Assembly (NCBI GenBank): GCA_025055385.1
Contig: JANWXE010000100.1
Span: forward strand, 1-34,564
DNA from: Burkholderiaceae bacterium
GTDB lineage: Bacteria; Pseudomonadota; Gammaproteobacteria; Burkholderiales; Burkholderiaceae_F
Reading direction: 5' to 3'
DNA length: 34,564 nucleotides
In this document: piece after piece, positions 1-8,423 of the stretch
Layout: the number at the start of each line of letters is the position of its first letter
How positions within the stretch are numbered: the first letter of the stretch is position 1
Translations under genes and position numbers: made by a program
The notes under the pieces: model-generated
What the model saw: only the letters and a program-made list of their open reading frames with translations
Told to the model about the DNA's origin: nothing
Databases searched by the model: none

Positions 1-567
1 ATGCAGGAGATCGCCGAGGCGAGCCGACGGATCCAGGCGATCGTCGGCACGATCGACGGCATCGCCTTCCAGACCAACATCCTGGCGCTGAACGCCGCCG
101 TGGAGGCGGCGCGTGCGGGCGAATCGGGCCGCGGCTTCGCGGTGGTCGCCGGCGAGGTGCGGCAACTGGCCAACCGCGCCGGCGCGGCGGCGCGCGACAT
201 CCAGCAGCTGATCGGCGACAGCACGCACCGCGTCGAGCGCGGGGCGCAGGTGGTGGAGGCGGCGCGCACGCGCATGGAATCCCTGCTCGCCCATCTGCAC
301 CAGGCGACGGCAGCGATGCAGGACATCCAGCGCATGGCCGAGCAGCAGGCCGCTGGCATCGGCCAGGTCAACGAGGCGGTGACCAACCTGGACAAGAACA
401 CCCAGCAGAACGCGGCGATGGTCGAGCAGGTGGCGGCGGCGGCCAACGGTTTGCGCGAGATGGCGCAGAAGATGGTGGCCGCCGTGGCGGTGTTCCGCGT
501 CGACGGCGGGGTGTCGGCCAACGAGGCCTTCACGCGGCCGCGGCCGGCCGCCCCGCGCGCGGCGTAG
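1..567 (+). CDS. Methyl-accepting chemotaxis protein, C-terminal part (5' truncated by window)
   Basis: The visible 188 residues are the cytoplasmic signalling tip and descending helix of a chemoreceptor. The hairpin-tip sequence [24 protein letters not shown] is the near-invariant region that contacts CheA and CheW, and it is followed by [15 protein letters not shown], typical of the whole family. The C-terminal helix is a long coiled coil that ends in an Ala/Pro-rich tail without a clear CheR/CheB-docking pentapeptide. The ATG at base 1 is almost certainly an internal methionine: ligand-binding, membrane and HAMP parts must lie upstream of the window. The gene converges on flgN. It is probably part of the FliA regulon, as chemoreceptors often are, but its promoter is not in view. 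Family assignment is secure; the ligand cannot be told. Confidence 0.95.
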   Translation: MQEIAEASRRIQAIVGTIDGIAFQTNILALNAAVEAARAGESGRGFAVVAGEVRQLANRAGAAARDIQQLIGDSTHRVERGAQVVEAARTRMESLLAHLHQATAAMQDIQRMAEQQAAGIGQVNEAVTNLDKNTQQNAAMVEQVAAAANGLREMAQKMVAAVAVFRVDGGVSANEAFTRPRPAAPRAA

Positions 568-589
568 CGGCGCCGGGCCTGGGGCGCCG
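568..589. terminator. Inverted repeat between convergent MCP and flgN genes
   Basis: A perfect 7-bp GC stem (CGGCGCC / GGCGCCG) with an 8-base loop starts directly after the MCP stop codon, between two convergent genes. No T tract follows on either strand, so it is at best a weak or Rho-assisted terminator. The remaining bases to 699 show nothing I can name. Confidence 0.3.
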
Positions 590-699
590 ACCGTCTGTCC
601 GGCATGGCACGGCAGCGGCGGCGACACGCGGCGTCGTCGCGCCGGAGGCGGCACGTTGGCGGCGTCGTCAGGGCGCGCGCGCCATCGGCCGCGGCTTTG

Positions 700-999
700 T
701 CAGCGGGGCATCCGCCCGTCCGGCCCGTACACCAGCGTCGAGCCGCCGCGCAGGATCGACAGGCGCGCTTGAGCAAGGGCGGTGCGTGCGCTCAGCAGGG
801 CACCGTTGCGCTCGTTCAGGGCGCGCGCCTCGCGCACCAGCTGAGCCGGCAGCGCCTCGCGCTTATGCGCGAGCTGCGTCAGCAGCACATCTTTGCGTTC
901 GACGATCTGTGCCAGGCGCTTAAGGTCATTGGCCTGCAAGGCCTCATGCTCGTCGCGTAACAGCGCAATCAGCGCTGTTAGCGCTTGCCGCCCATCCAT
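700..999 (-). CDS. flgN: FlgN, flagellar export chaperone for FlgK/FlgL
   Basis: A 99-residue, mostly helical protein beginning MDGRQALTALIALLRDEHEAL, with the heptad-like Leu/Ala spacing of FlgN. FlgN is a cytoplasmic type III export chaperone that binds the hook-filament junction proteins FlgK and FlgL, both encoded in this window. Length is slightly below the usual 130-150 residues. The start ATG overlaps the flgM stop by one base (TGATG), so translation is probably coupled to flgM. Sequence similarity in this family is low; the call rests on size, helical character and the conserved flgA-flgM-flgN order. Confidence 0.85.
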   Translation of the reverse strand: MDGRQALTALIALLRDEHEALQANDLKRLAQIVERKDVLLTQLAHKREALPAQLVREARALNERNGALLSARTALAQARLSILRGGSTLVYGPDGRMPR

Positions 1000-1307
1000 C
1001 AGCCGCTCTGGCGGCCGAGCAGCTCGGCAGCGCTGGCGATTAGGCGCTCAGCGATCGCCTCTGGATTGATCTTCAGCCGTCCCTCGGCGATGGCGGCGCG
1101 CACTTCTTCAACCTTACGGGCGTCAAAGTCGGCGGTGGCAAACTGAGCTTCGAGTTGTGCGAGGCGCGCGCCTAGATCAGACAGCTGGACGCGCTCGGTT
1201 TCCGCCACCGGCGTGTCGGCTGCGCGCGTGCTGGCCGTGCGCGCGTCGCCAGGCGCAATCAAGCGGTCGACGCGCGCCGTTTCGGTCGTTGGGGAAATCT
1301 TCATCAC
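999..1307 (-). CDS. flgM: FlgM, anti-sigma-28 factor
   Basis: A 102-residue protein with the FlgM pattern: N-terminal MMKISP, a long low-complexity disordered stretch, then a C-terminal helical domain (about residues 40-100, VQLSDLGARLAQLEAQF ... DFDARKVEEVRAAIAEGRLKINPEAIAERLI) that binds FliA. It keeps sigma-28 inactive until the hook is finished, then is exported through the basal body. An AGGAGG ribosome site lies about 5 bases before the ATG. A strong sigma-28 promoter sits upstream, giving the classical feedback loop in which FliA drives its own inhibitor. The downstream flgN overlaps by one base. Confidence 0.93.
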   Translation of the reverse strand: MMKISPTTETARVDRLIAPGDARTASTRAADTPVAETERVQLSDLGARLAQLEAQFATADFDARKVEEVRAAIAEGRLKINPEAIAERLIASAAELLGRQSG

Positions 1308-1340
1308 GCCTCCTGGCGTCTGTCTTACCTGCCTAGCCCC

Positions 1341-1367
1341 TTTTCGGCTGCAACGCAGCAGACTTTA
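1341..1367 (-). promoter_or_regulatory. Sigma-28 (FliA) promoter of flgMN
   Basis: Read on the minus strand, TAAAGTCT, an 11-base spacer, then GCCGAAAA. The enterobacterial FliA consensus is TAAAGTTT-N11-GCCGATAA, so the -35 box matches 7 of 8 and the -10 box 7 of 8 with exact spacing. It lies about 33 bases upstream of the flgM ATG, leaving room for a short leader with a good AGGAGG site. It separates flgMN from flgA, which would be transcribed from its own early/middle promoter. Confidence 0.85.
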
Positions 1368-1416
1368 GGCCACCGGCCGGGCGCCCACGCGCGGAAAAAC
1401 GGCAGCTTTCGGTCTT

Positions 1417-2091
1417 TCAGAAGCTCACCTCCACGATCCGGCCGGGACGCGCTGTACCGGTCACAATTCTGCCGGACTCGGTCCGTACCCGTACTGGCGC
1501 ACCCTCGGTGGCCGACACGAGCGCGATGCCTTCGGCGATGACGGCAAAGCCAGCCCCGCGGCCGATCAGCCGCACCGACTCGCCCTGACCGACCACGGTC
1601 GGCGCGCGCAGGGCCGAAAGCGCGATCGGCTGGCCGACGCCGACCGGTCGCGCCAGCACGCGGTCCTGCAGCTGCGTAAGCTGCAGCGCAACCGGGCCCG
1701 GCTCGCGAGTCCATTCCACCTCCTCGCTGCGCACGTCATCGGCCGTGGCGGTCTGACCGGCCGCAAGCGGCCTCGCCGCGACCAGCGCTGGCCCGAAGAT
1801 GCGTACAGTCACAGGGACCCATACGCTCCAGGAGCCACCGCCGACGCAACGCACGCCCACCTGGCTGCGGCCCCAAAGCCGCGCACCGCGCGGCAAAAAC
1901 GGTTCGAAGCGGTCGCACGGCGCGCGGGCGGCATCCGTGGAGCCAACCGCTACCTCGATGCGCGAATGCCCACCGCCGGCAGCGGCCGCCGCCTCGCGCA
2001 GCGCGAACAGGCGCACTGTCTCGTCCCACGGCGCGGCAAGCGCGGCCGGCGCGATGCAAGCCAGAAGGGTGGTGAGGAGCCGACGGTGCAT
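1417..2091 (-). CDS. flgA: FlgA, periplasmic chaperone for P-ring assembly
   Basis: A 224-residue exported protein. Residues 1-19 (MHRRLLTTLLACIAPAALA) are a Sec signal peptide ending in an ALA-A cleavage site. The C-terminal half has the SAF-type fold of FlgA, with ARPLAAGQTATADDVRSEEVEW and the closing GRGAGFAVIAEGIALVSATEGAPVRVR ... GRIVTGTARPGRIVEV, characteristic of the family. FlgA acts in the periplasm and helps FlgI polymerise around the rod. Length is normal. It is transcribed divergently from flgB. No strong ribosome site precedes the ATG. Cys residues at about 59 and 81 may form a disulphide, which is inference. Confidence 0.93.
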   Translation of the reverse strand: MHRRLLTTLLACIAPAALAAPWDETVRLFALREAAAAAGGGHSRIEVAVGSTDAARAPCDRFEPFLPRGARLWGRSQVGVRCVGGGSWSVWVPVTVRIFGPALVAARPLAAGQTATADDVRSEEVEWTREPGPVALQLTQLQDRVLARPVGVGQPIALSALRAPTVVGQGESVRLIGRGAGFAVIAEGIALVSATEGAPVRVRTESGRIVTGTARPGRIVEVSF

Positions 2092-2109
2092 GACCGCGAG
2101 CGTAGCGGC

Positions 2110-2144
2110 GCGCGCGCCACCGCATGCAGCGAGATGGCGCGCGC
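2110..2144. repeat. Inverted repeat in the flgA/flgB divergent region
   Basis: GCGCGCGCCA (2110-2119) and TGGCGCGCGC (2135-2144) form a perfect 10-bp inverted repeat around a 15-base loop. Each arm is also part of its own palindrome (GGCGCGCGCGCC and TGGCGCGCGCCA, starts 28 bases apart). It lies just upstream of the flgA start. It may be an operator or an RNA hairpin in the flgA leader, or simply a product of high GC. I found no convincing sigma-28 or sigma-54 promoter for flgB in 2092-2220. Confidence 0.3.
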
Positions 2145-2220
2145 CAGCGCGGCTTATCGGCCAATCGTCCTTGCTCCTCGGCGGAATAATCGGCAGCGAG
2201 CGACAAAGCTTAAGACGCGC

Positions 2221-2631
2221 ATGCTGGACCGATTAACACAGAGCCTAGACTTTCATGCGGCGGCGCTTTCGCTGCGCGCGGAACGCACCCGCGTGCTAGC
2301 GGCCAACATCGCCAACGCCGACACACCGCACTACAAGGCGCGCGACTTTGATTTCCGCGCTGCGCTAGCGCAAGCCACAGGTGCGCGCAGCGGTCCCGCT
2401 GCGCCGCTGGCGCGCACGCAGGCCGCGCATCTGCCGGCGGCCCCCGACAGTACGCCGCAGCCCCCCTTGCTGTATCGGGTGCCGCTGCAGACGGCGCTTG
2501 ATGCCAACACGGTGGAGCTCGAGGTGGAGCGCACTGCGTTTGTCGAAAACACTGTCCGTTACGAGGCCAGCCTGCGCTTTCTGAACGGCCAAATCCGCAC
2601 CCTGCTGATGGCGATCAACGGTCAACCATGA
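2221..2631 (+). CDS. flgB: FlgB, proximal rod protein
   Basis: 136 residues from the ATG at 2221; the longer track ORF (from 1966) reads through the divergent intergenic region and is not homologous there. The protein starts MLDRLTQSLDFHAAALSLRAERTRVLAANIANADTPHYKARDFDF, the typical FlgB opening with the rod/hook-family motif NIANADTPxYKARD. It ends with the conserved helix RYEASLRFLNGQIRTLLMAI. FlgB forms part of the proximal rod just outside the MS ring and is exported by the flagellar type III apparatus without a signal peptide. It is the first gene of the rod-hook operon. The ribosome site is weak. Confidence 0.95.
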   Translation: MLDRLTQSLDFHAAALSLRAERTRVLAANIANADTPHYKARDFDFRAALAQATGARSGPAAPLARTQAAHLPAAPDSTPQPPLLYRVPLQTALDANTVELEVERTAFVENTVRYEASLRFLNGQIRTLLMAINGQP

Positions 2632-2716
2632 GCTGGCCGATCAGGTGTGATCCGCACACGCAGGAGGGAACGGCTCACCGGACATCGAGCGCGTCCCATT
2701 GATGAGGGCAACCCGT

Positions 2717-3124
2717 ATGTCGCTATTCAAAGTCTTCAGCATCTGCGGCTCCGCGGTCGCCGCGCAAAGTCAGCGTCTGAACGTCGTGGCCAGCAACCTG
2801 GCCAACGCCGATTCCGTTGCCGGCCCGGACGGGCAGCCGTATAAGGCCCGCCAGGTGGTGTTCCAGACGCATTGGATGGAGGCCGATCCAGCGAGCGCTG
2901 GCGTGCGCGTGGCGGCGGTGGTGGAGGACGGCGCTACCCCGCGCCGCGTTCACGATCCCGACCATCCCCTTGCCGATGCGGATGGCTACGTGACGATGAG
3001 CAACGTCAACGTGGTGGAGGAAATGGTCAACATGATCTCCGCCTCGCGCAGCTACCAAACTAACGTGGACGTGATGAACACCGCCAAGAGCCTGCTGCTG
3101 AAAACGCTGCAGCTGGGCACGTAG
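2717..3124 (+). CDS. flgC: FlgC, proximal rod protein
   Basis: 135 residues from the ATG at 2717, chosen because [33 protein letters not shown] is the standard FlgC N-terminus and a GAGGG site lies 8 bases upstream; the track ORF adds six residues. It carries the insertion [14 protein letters not shown] typical of FlgC, and the C-terminal helix [38 protein letters not shown] shared by rod proteins. With FlgB and FlgF it builds the proximal rod. An 85-base spacer separates it from flgB, longer than most gaps in this operon. Confidence 0.96.
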   Translation: MSLFKVFSICGSAVAAQSQRLNVVASNLANADSVAGPDGQPYKARQVVFQTHWMEADPASAGVRVAAVVEDGATPRRVHDPDHPLADADGYVTMSNVNVVEEMVNMISASRSYQTNVDVMNTAKSLLLKTLQLGT

Positions 3125-3158
3125 GCCAGCAGCCCGCCTGCCGATTGCAGACTAACCG

Positions 3159-3827
3159 ATGAACTCGCTTTCCACGCTCACCAGCCAGATTGAGGGTACT
3201 GCACCCGCCGGCCGCGGCAACCGCACGCTCAGCGCCAAGGAGTTGAACGACCGTTTCCTGCGGCTGCTGATCGCGCAAATGAAAAACCAGGATCCATTGA
3301 ACCCGCTGGACAACGCGCAGGTCACTTCGCAAATGGCGCAGATTAGTACCGTCACCGGGGTCAACGGCCTGACCGAGACGGTGACGAAGTTGCTAGCGCA
3401 ATTCGAGCGGCTAGAGACGCTGCAGGCGGCGCAGCTTGCCGGCCGCACTGTGCTGGTCGAGGGCCGCACGCTGGCGCTGGCAGCCGAAGGCGCCGCCAGC
3501 GGCGGCTTTGAGCTGAACCAGCCAGCTGACCGCGTCACGGTGGAGATCCGCGACGGCGCTGGCCAACTCGTGCGTACGCTTAGTTTGCCGCGCCAGGAGG
3601 CCGGTGTGGCGCGCTTCGACTGGGACGGCCTGACCGATGCCGGCGTGCGCGCTGCAGCCGGCTCCTACACATTCACAGTGAAAGCCGTCAGCGGGAACAG
3701 CGAAATCGCCGCCACTGCGCTGGCGGCGCGGCGGGTAGAAGGCGTGCGCCGCCTCGACGGGCAGCTGCAGCTGTTGCTCGCCGGCGGCGGCGCGGCCGCC
3801 TACGGCGACGTCCGACAGATTCTTTGA
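3159..3827 (+). CDS. flgD: FlgD, hook-capping scaffold protein
   Basis: 222 residues, the usual size. The N-terminal part holds the conserved export/capping region LNDRFLRLLIAQMKNQDPLNPLDNAQVTSQMAQISTVTGVNGL (about residues 29-70). The C-terminal half is the beta-rich FlgD Ig-like/Tudor region, seen in VTVEIRDGAGQLVRTLSLPRQEAGVARFDWDGLTDAG (about 128-164). FlgD sits at the growing hook tip and directs FlgE assembly, then is discarded when FlgK takes over. The short 34-base gap after flgC has no strong ribosome site. Its final codons overlap the longer track ORF for flgE but not the flgE start I prefer. Confidence 0.95.
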   Translation: MNSLSTLTSQIEGTAPAGRGNRTLSAKELNDRFLRLLIAQMKNQDPLNPLDNAQVTSQMAQISTVTGVNGLTETVTKLLAQFERLETLQAAQLAGRTVLVEGRTLALAAEGAASGGFELNQPADRVTVEIRDGAGQLVRTLSLPRQEAGVARFDWDGLTDAGVRAAAGSYTFTVKAVSGNSEIAATALAARRVEGVRRLDGQLQLLLAGGGAAAYGDVRQIL

Positions 3828-3838
3828 GAGGAAGGGTC

Positions 3839-5059
3839 ATGAGTTTCCAGCAGGGCTTATCGGGTCTGAACGTCGCGGCCAAGAGCTTGGACGCGATCGG
3901 CAACAACATCGCCAACGCCTCCACAGTGGGCTATAAAGCAGCGCGGGCGGAATTCGCCGACGTGTTCGCCAACTCGCTTGCCGGCGGCGCTGGTTTGCAG
4001 GTCGGCATCGGCGCCAAGGTAGCGGCGGTGCGGCAGCAGTTCACGCAGGGCAACATCGCTACCACCTCAAATCCGCTCGATGTGGCAATTAACGGTAACG
4101 GCTTTTTCCGGCTGTCGACCAATGGCGCGATTACCTACACGCGCAACGGCCAGTTCTCGCTGGACCGCGACGGCTATCTGGTGACGGCCAACGGTGCTCG
4201 CCTCACCGGCTACCCGGCCGACGCCAATGGCCAAGTGGTGGCTTCTACCCCGGTGGAGTTACGGCTGTCGCTTGCCAACATCGCACCGCGCGCCACCGCC
4301 GAGGCCTGGATGTCGCTGAACCTCGATTCGCGCGAGGCGCCGCCGACCTCGGCCTTCAGCATCAGCAACCCGGCCAGTTATAACGCCTCCACCGCGATGA
4401 CCGTGTATGACTCGCAGGGCAACGCGCACACGCTGACCGCGTATTTTCGTAAGACCGGCCCCAACACCTGGGATGTGTACGCCGCCGGCGATGGCAGCCT
4501 GCTGAACGGCGGTGCGCCAATTGGCACGCTTACGTTCAATGCCAGCGGCACGCTGGCTGCCGACGTGACGATGACCGTGTCGATGCCGCTGACCAACGGC
4601 GCGGTCTCGCCGCTGACGTTCCCGCTTACCTTTCCGATGCACGGCATGACGCAATTCGGCGTCAACTTCGCCGTCAGCGAGCTGCGCCAGGACGGCTTCA
4701 CCACCGGCCGCCTGGCCGGTTTCGCAATCGGCGAGGACGGCGTGATCCTCGGTCGTTATAGCAATGGGCAATCGCGTGCAATGGGGCAGATTGTGCTTGC
4801 GAACTTCATTAACGCGCAGGGGCTGGTGTCGCTTGGCAACAATCAATGGGCGGAAAGCTCCGATTCTGGCCAGCCGCTGGTCGCAGCGCCCGGCTCCGGC
4901 ACGCTCGGCGTGCTGCAGTCCGGCGCGCTGGAGGAAGCCAATGTCGACCTGACCGAGGAGCTGGTCAAGATGATCACCGCGCAGCGGGTCTACCAGGCGA
5001 ACGCGCAGACCATCCGTACGCAGGACCAAATCCAGCAGACGCTGGTGAACCTGCGCTGA
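3839..5059 (+). CDS. flgE: FlgE, flagellar hook protein
   Basis: 406 residues from the ATG at 3839, preferred over the upstream codon at 3824 because MSFQQGLSGLNVAAKSLDAIGNNIANASTVGYKAARAEFADVFA is the normal hook-protein opening and an AGGAAGG site sits just before it. The protein has the N-terminal D0 helix, the central flagellar hook domains (NPLDVAINGNGFFRLSTNGAITYTRNGQFSLDRDGYLV) and the C-terminal D0 helix EEANVDLTEELVKMITAQRVYQANAQTIRTQDQIQQTLVNLR. About 120 copies form the curved hook outside the cell. The variable outer domain (about 160-290) is of ordinary size. Confidence 0.97.
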   Translation: MSFQQGLSGLNVAAKSLDAIGNNIANASTVGYKAARAEFADVFANSLAGGAGLQVGIGAKVAAVRQQFTQGNIATTSNPLDVAINGNGFFRLSTNGAITYTRNGQFSLDRDGYLVTANGARLTGYPADANGQVVASTPVELRLSLANIAPRATAEAWMSLNLDSREAPPTSAFSISNPASYNASTAMTVYDSQGNAHTLTAYFRKTGPNTWDVYAAGDGSLLNGGAPIGTLTFNASGTLAADVTMTVSMPLTNGAVSPLTFPLTFPMHGMTQFGVNFAVSELRQDGFTTGRLAGFAIGEDGVILGRYSNGQSRAMGQIVLANFINAQGLVSLGNNQWAESSDSGQPLVAAPGSGTLGVLQSGALEEANVDLTEELVKMITAQRVYQANAQTIRTQDQIQQTLVNLR

Positions 5060-5074
5060 GGCTAGGACGCCGCG

Positions 5075-5809
5075 ATGGACCGCGTCATTTACACCGGCAT
5101 GGCCGCCGCCAAGCACCTGCTGCACCGGCAAGAGACGCTGGCCAACAATTTGGCCAATGCCAACACCACCGGCTTTCGCGCCGAACTGGTGGCGCTGCGC
5201 GCGGTGCCGTTGCGCGGCCAGGAAGCCGGCACGCGCGTGGCGACGGTGGAAACGACCCTCGGTGTGGACTTCACGCCCGGGCCGATGATCGCCACCGGGC
5301 GTGATCTGGACGTGGCCATCCAGGGGGCCGGCTGGCTGGCGGTGCAGACGCCTGACGGTGGCGAGGCCTATACGCGCAACGGCAGCCTGCAGGTGGCCGC
5401 TGACGGCACGCTGACGTTGCCGAATGGGCTGCCGGTGCTGGGCGAAGGCGGCCCGCTCGTGGTGCCGGCCAACGCCAGTGTGACGGTGGCGCCCGACGGT
5501 ACCGTCAGTGCCAAAGTAGACGGTCAGACGGCGGTCAATGCAGTAGGCCGCCTAAAACTGGTCAATCCACCGACCGAAGAGCTCGTCAAGGGCAACGATG
5601 GCCTATTCCGGCTGCGCAGCGGCGAGGCGGCCGATGCGGATCCGAACGTGCGCGTGGCCGCCGGCACGTTGGAAGGAAGCAATGTCAATGTGGTGGAGGC
5701 GATGGTTGGAATGATCGCCGCCGCCCGACAGTTTGAGCTGCAGATGAAGCTGCTGGAGGCGGCACGCGACAACGAACAAAAAGCAAACACGCTGATCGCG
5801 ACTGGGTAA
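5075..5809 (+). CDS. flgF: FlgF, proximal rod protein
   Basis: 244 residues starting [38 protein letters not shown], the characteristic FlgF N-terminus. Mid-region contains [39 protein letters not shown], as in FlgE and FlgG but with the FlgF-specific AxQGxGWLAVQ. The C-terminal helix is [41 protein letters not shown]. FlgF joins FlgB and FlgC to the distal rod. It follows flgE by 15 bases within the same operon, and a GGAC-type weak ribosome site precedes it. Confidence 0.96.
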   Translation: MDRVIYTGMAAAKHLLHRQETLANNLANANTTGFRAELVALRAVPLRGQEAGTRVATVETTLGVDFTPGPMIATGRDLDVAIQGAGWLAVQTPDGGEAYTRNGSLQVAADGTLTLPNGLPVLGEGGPLVVPANASVTVAPDGTVSAKVDGQTAVNAVGRLKLVNPPTEELVKGNDGLFRLRSGEAADADPNVRVAAGTLEGSNVNVVEAMVGMIAAARQFELQMKLLEAARDNEQKANTLIATG

Positions 5810-5840
5810 GCGACGGCGGCTATCGAGTACGGAGCACGCG

Positions 5841-6623
5841 ATGATCAAGAGCTTGTGGATCAGCAAAACCGGCATGGACGCGCAGCAGACGCAGCTGGAC
5901 GTGGTGGCCAACAACCTGGCCAACGTCAGCACCACGGGGTTTAAGCGCGCGCGGGTGGCATTCGAGGACCTGCTTTACCAGACTGTACGTCAAGCCGGCG
6001 CGAGCTCCTCGCAGCAGACCCAGCTGCCGACCGGACTGCAGATTGGCACCGGCGTGCGGCCGGTGGCGACACCGCGCATCTTCACGCAGGGCAACCTGCA
6101 GCAGACCGGCAATCCGTTTGATCTGGCGATCAACGGGATCGGCTTCTTCCAGGTGCAGCTGCCTGACGGCACCACTGCGTACACGCGCGACGGCACCTTT
6201 CATACCGACGCCAACGGCACGCTGGTGACTAGCAACGGCTTTCCGCTGCAGCCGGCCATCACAATCCCGGCCAACGCGCTGTCGGTGACCATCGGGCAGG
6301 ACGGCACCGTGTCAGTGACCGTGCCTGGCCAGGTGACGCCGCAGACCGTCGGTCAAATTCAGCTGGCAAGCTTTCCCAACCCGGGCGGTCTGGAGTCAAA
6401 GGGGAACAACCTGTTCGTCGAGACGGCTGCCTCCGGTACGCCCAGCACGGGCGCACCCGGCAGCAACGGGCTGGGGCTGATCAACCAGGGCTATCTGGAG
6501 ACCTCTAACGTTAACGTGGTGGAGGAGCTGGTATCGATGATCCAGACGCAGCGCGCCTATGAGATCAACAGCAAGGCGATTCAAACCTCCGACCAGATGC
6601 TGGCGCGGCTTTCGCAACTATGA
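5841..6623 (+). CDS. flgG: FlgG, distal rod protein
   Basis: 260 residues, exactly the common FlgG length. It opens [47 protein letters not shown], the strongly conserved FlgG signature, includes [31 protein letters not shown], and closes with [40 protein letters not shown]. FlgG forms the long distal rod that crosses the peptidoglycan and the P/L rings. A GGAG site precedes the ATG. The stop codon overlaps the flgH start in an ATGA. Confidence 0.98.
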   Translation: MIKSLWISKTGMDAQQTQLDVVANNLANVSTTGFKRARVAFEDLLYQTVRQAGASSSQQTQLPTGLQIGTGVRPVATPRIFTQGNLQQTGNPFDLAINGIGFFQVQLPDGTTAYTRDGTFHTDANGTLVTSNGFPLQPAITIPANALSVTIGQDGTVSVTVPGQVTPQTVGQIQLASFPNPGGLESKGNNLFVETAASGTPSTGAPGSNGLGLINQGYLETSNVNVVEELVSMIQTQRAYEINSKAIQTSDQMLARLSQL

Positions 6624-7291
6624 GCTGGATGAAACGGACGTTCGCCCTGGCCGGCGTTGCGCTGCTGGCGGCTTGCGCCGCGCCGCGCCAGGAAGTCATC
6701 GTCGGCGGCCCGCTAACCGCACAGCCGCAGTTGCCGCCGAACGACACCAGCGCAACCGGCGGCATCTTCCGTGCTGCTTCCTACCGGCCTCTGTTCGAGG
6801 ACCGCAAGCCGCGCTACGTTGGCGACATCCTGACGATTCAGATCAACGAGAAGTTAAATGCGAGCCAGAGCGCCAATTCGAACACCGAGCGCAAGGCCGA
6901 GTTCGAGGTTGGCTTCCCGGGTGTGCGCGGCATCCTCGGCACGAATATCAACCCGCTGTCAGCCAAGGCCAGTGCTGGCAACACCTTCGACGGTAAGGGG
7001 GCAACCACCTCCAGCAATCTCTTCACCGGCACCATCACGGTGACGGTGGTTGAAGTGCTGCCCAACGGCAACCTGCGGGTAGCAGGCGAAAAGCAAATCG
7101 GCGTACGGCGCAACGCCGAGGTGCTGCGCTTCGCCGGCGTCGTCAATCCGGCACATATTCAGCCGGGCAACGTGGTCAGTTCCACGCAGGTGGCCGACGC
7201 GCGCCTGGATTACCGCGGCAGCGGCTACATCGAGGAGGCGCAGATTAAGGGTTGGCTGTCGCGCTTCTTCGACTCGTTCTCCCCGTTTTAA
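6620..7291 (+). CDS. flgH: FlgH, outer-membrane L-ring lipoprotein
   Basis: 223 residues with a lipoprotein signal peptide: [19 protein letters not shown], lipobox LAAC with the acylated cysteine at residue 19. Family features follow: [49 protein letters not shown] and the C-terminal [44 protein letters not shown] type ending (here HIQPGNVV). FlgH polymerises into the L ring in the outer membrane, which implies a Gram-negative cell envelope. The start overlaps the flgG stop by four bases (ATGA), indicating coupled translation. Confidence 0.97.
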   Translation: MSWMKRTFALAGVALLAACAAPRQEVIVGGPLTAQPQLPPNDTSATGGIFRAASYRPLFEDRKPRYVGDILTIQINEKLNASQSANSNTERKAEFEVGFPGVRGILGTNINPLSAKASAGNTFDGKGATTSSNLFTGTITVTVVEVLPNGNLRVAGEKQIGVRRNAEVLRFAGVVNPAHIQPGNVVSSTQVADARLDYRGSGYIEEAQIKGWLSRFFDSFSPF

Positions 7292-7307
7292 TCGCGAGGA
7301 GGCGCCG

Positions 7308-8414
7308 ATGTTCCATCGCTGGCTGATCGCCGTGTTCGCCCTGCTGGCGTTCTGCCTGCCCGTGCAGGCCGAGCGCATCCGCGATTTGGCCACCGTGCAA
7401 GGCGTGCGGCCGAACCAGCTGATCGGCTACGGGTTGGTCGTGGGGCTGGATGGCAGCGGCGACCAGACCACGCAGACGCCGTTTACCACACAGAGCTTGC
7501 AGTCAATGCTGACGCAGCTGGGCATCACGCTGCCGCCTGGAACGAGCCTGCAGCTGCGCAATGTTGCTGCCGTAATGGTTACCGCTACGTTGCCGCCATT
7601 TGCGCAGCCGGGGCAGCAGGTGGACGTCACGGTATCTTCGCTTGGCAATGCCAAGAGCCTGCGCGGCGGCACGCTGCTGATGACGCCGCTGAAAGGCGCC
7701 GACGGGCAGGTGTACGCGGTGGCGCAGGGTAACGTGCTGGTCGGTGGCGCCGGCGCTGCCGCCGGCGGCTCCAAGGTGCAGATCAACCATCTGTCGGCCG
7801 GCCGCATCCCGAACGGGGCGACGGTGGAGCGCGCGGTGGCCACCCCGTTTCTGCTCTCCGACCGTCTGCGGCTGGAGCTGAACACCACCGATTTTTCAAC
7901 CGCTGCCAAGGTGGCGGAGGCCATTAACCGCCGCTTTCCGGGCGAGCCGGAAACGGCGGTGGCGCTCGACGGGCGCGTCATCGAGGTGAAAGCGCCGCCT
8001 ACCCCGAACGAGCGGGTGCGCTTCATGGCAGAACTGGAAAACTTGGAGGTGCCGCAGGCGACGCCGCCAGCGCGCGTCATCATCAATGCGCGCACTGGCT
8101 CAATCGTAATGAACCGCACGGTCACGCTGGAGCCGGCAGCGGTTGCGCATGGCAACCTGCAGGTAACGATCTCCTCGCAGCCGGTTATCTCGCAGCCGGC
8201 GCCGTTCTCGCCGGGGCAGACGGTCGTCACGGAGCGCGCCGACATTCAAGTGAAACAGGAAGGCGGCGCGCTGATGCAGGTGAAGGAGGGTGCTAACTTG
8301 GCCGACGTCGTGCGGGCGTTAAATGCGCTGGGTGCTAGCCCAGCTGATCTGGTGGCGATCCTGCAGGCGCTGAAGGCAGCGGGGGCGCTGCGCGCCGAAC
8401 TGGAAGTGATCTGA
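7308..8414 (+). CDS. flgI: FlgI, periplasmic P-ring protein
   Basis: 368 residues. An N-terminal Sec signal peptide ([21 protein letters not shown]) is followed by the family signature [52 protein letters not shown]. The rest matches the family throughout, including [29 protein letters not shown] and the ending [38 protein letters not shown]. FlgI forms the ring around the rod at the peptidoglycan with help from FlgA, encoded in this window. A strong GAGGAGG ribosome site lies 6 bases before the ATG. Confidence 0.98.
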   Translation: MFHRWLIAVFALLAFCLPVQAERIRDLATVQGVRPNQLIGYGLVVGLDGSGDQTTQTPFTTQSLQSMLTQLGITLPPGTSLQLRNVAAVMVTATLPPFAQPGQQVDVTVSSLGNAKSLRGGTLLMTPLKGADGQVYAVAQGNVLVGGAGAAAGGSKVQINHLSAGRIPNGATVERAVATPFLLSDRLRLELNTTDFSTAAKVAEAINRRFPGEPETAVALDGRVIEVKAPPTPNERVRFMAELENLEVPQATPPARVIINARTGSIVMNRTVTLEPAAVAHGNLQVTISSQPVISQPAPFSPGQTVVTERADIQVKQEGGALMQVKEGANLADVVRALNALGASPADLVAILQALKAAGALRAELEVI

Positions 8415-8423
8415 GTCGGCGCG

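Noticed and set aside
604-960. 118-residue plus-strand ORF opposite flgN
   Set aside because: Arg/Gln-rich shadow of flgN; no ribosome site and no similarity to known proteins.
2155-2180. Sigma-54-like site before flgB (GGCCAATCGTCCTTGC)
   Set aside because: GG and GC elements are 12 bases apart instead of 10, and the TGGCAC part is missing.
2662-2668. Strong ribosome-site-like AGGAGGG in the flgB-flgC gap
   Set aside because: No start codon at suitable distance and the 65-residue ORF there (2647-2844) overlaps flgC out of frame; likely chance.
4259-5131. 290-residue minus-strand ORF over flgE
   Set aside because: Antisense to well-conserved FlgE; His/Arg/Gly-rich with no recognisable fold.
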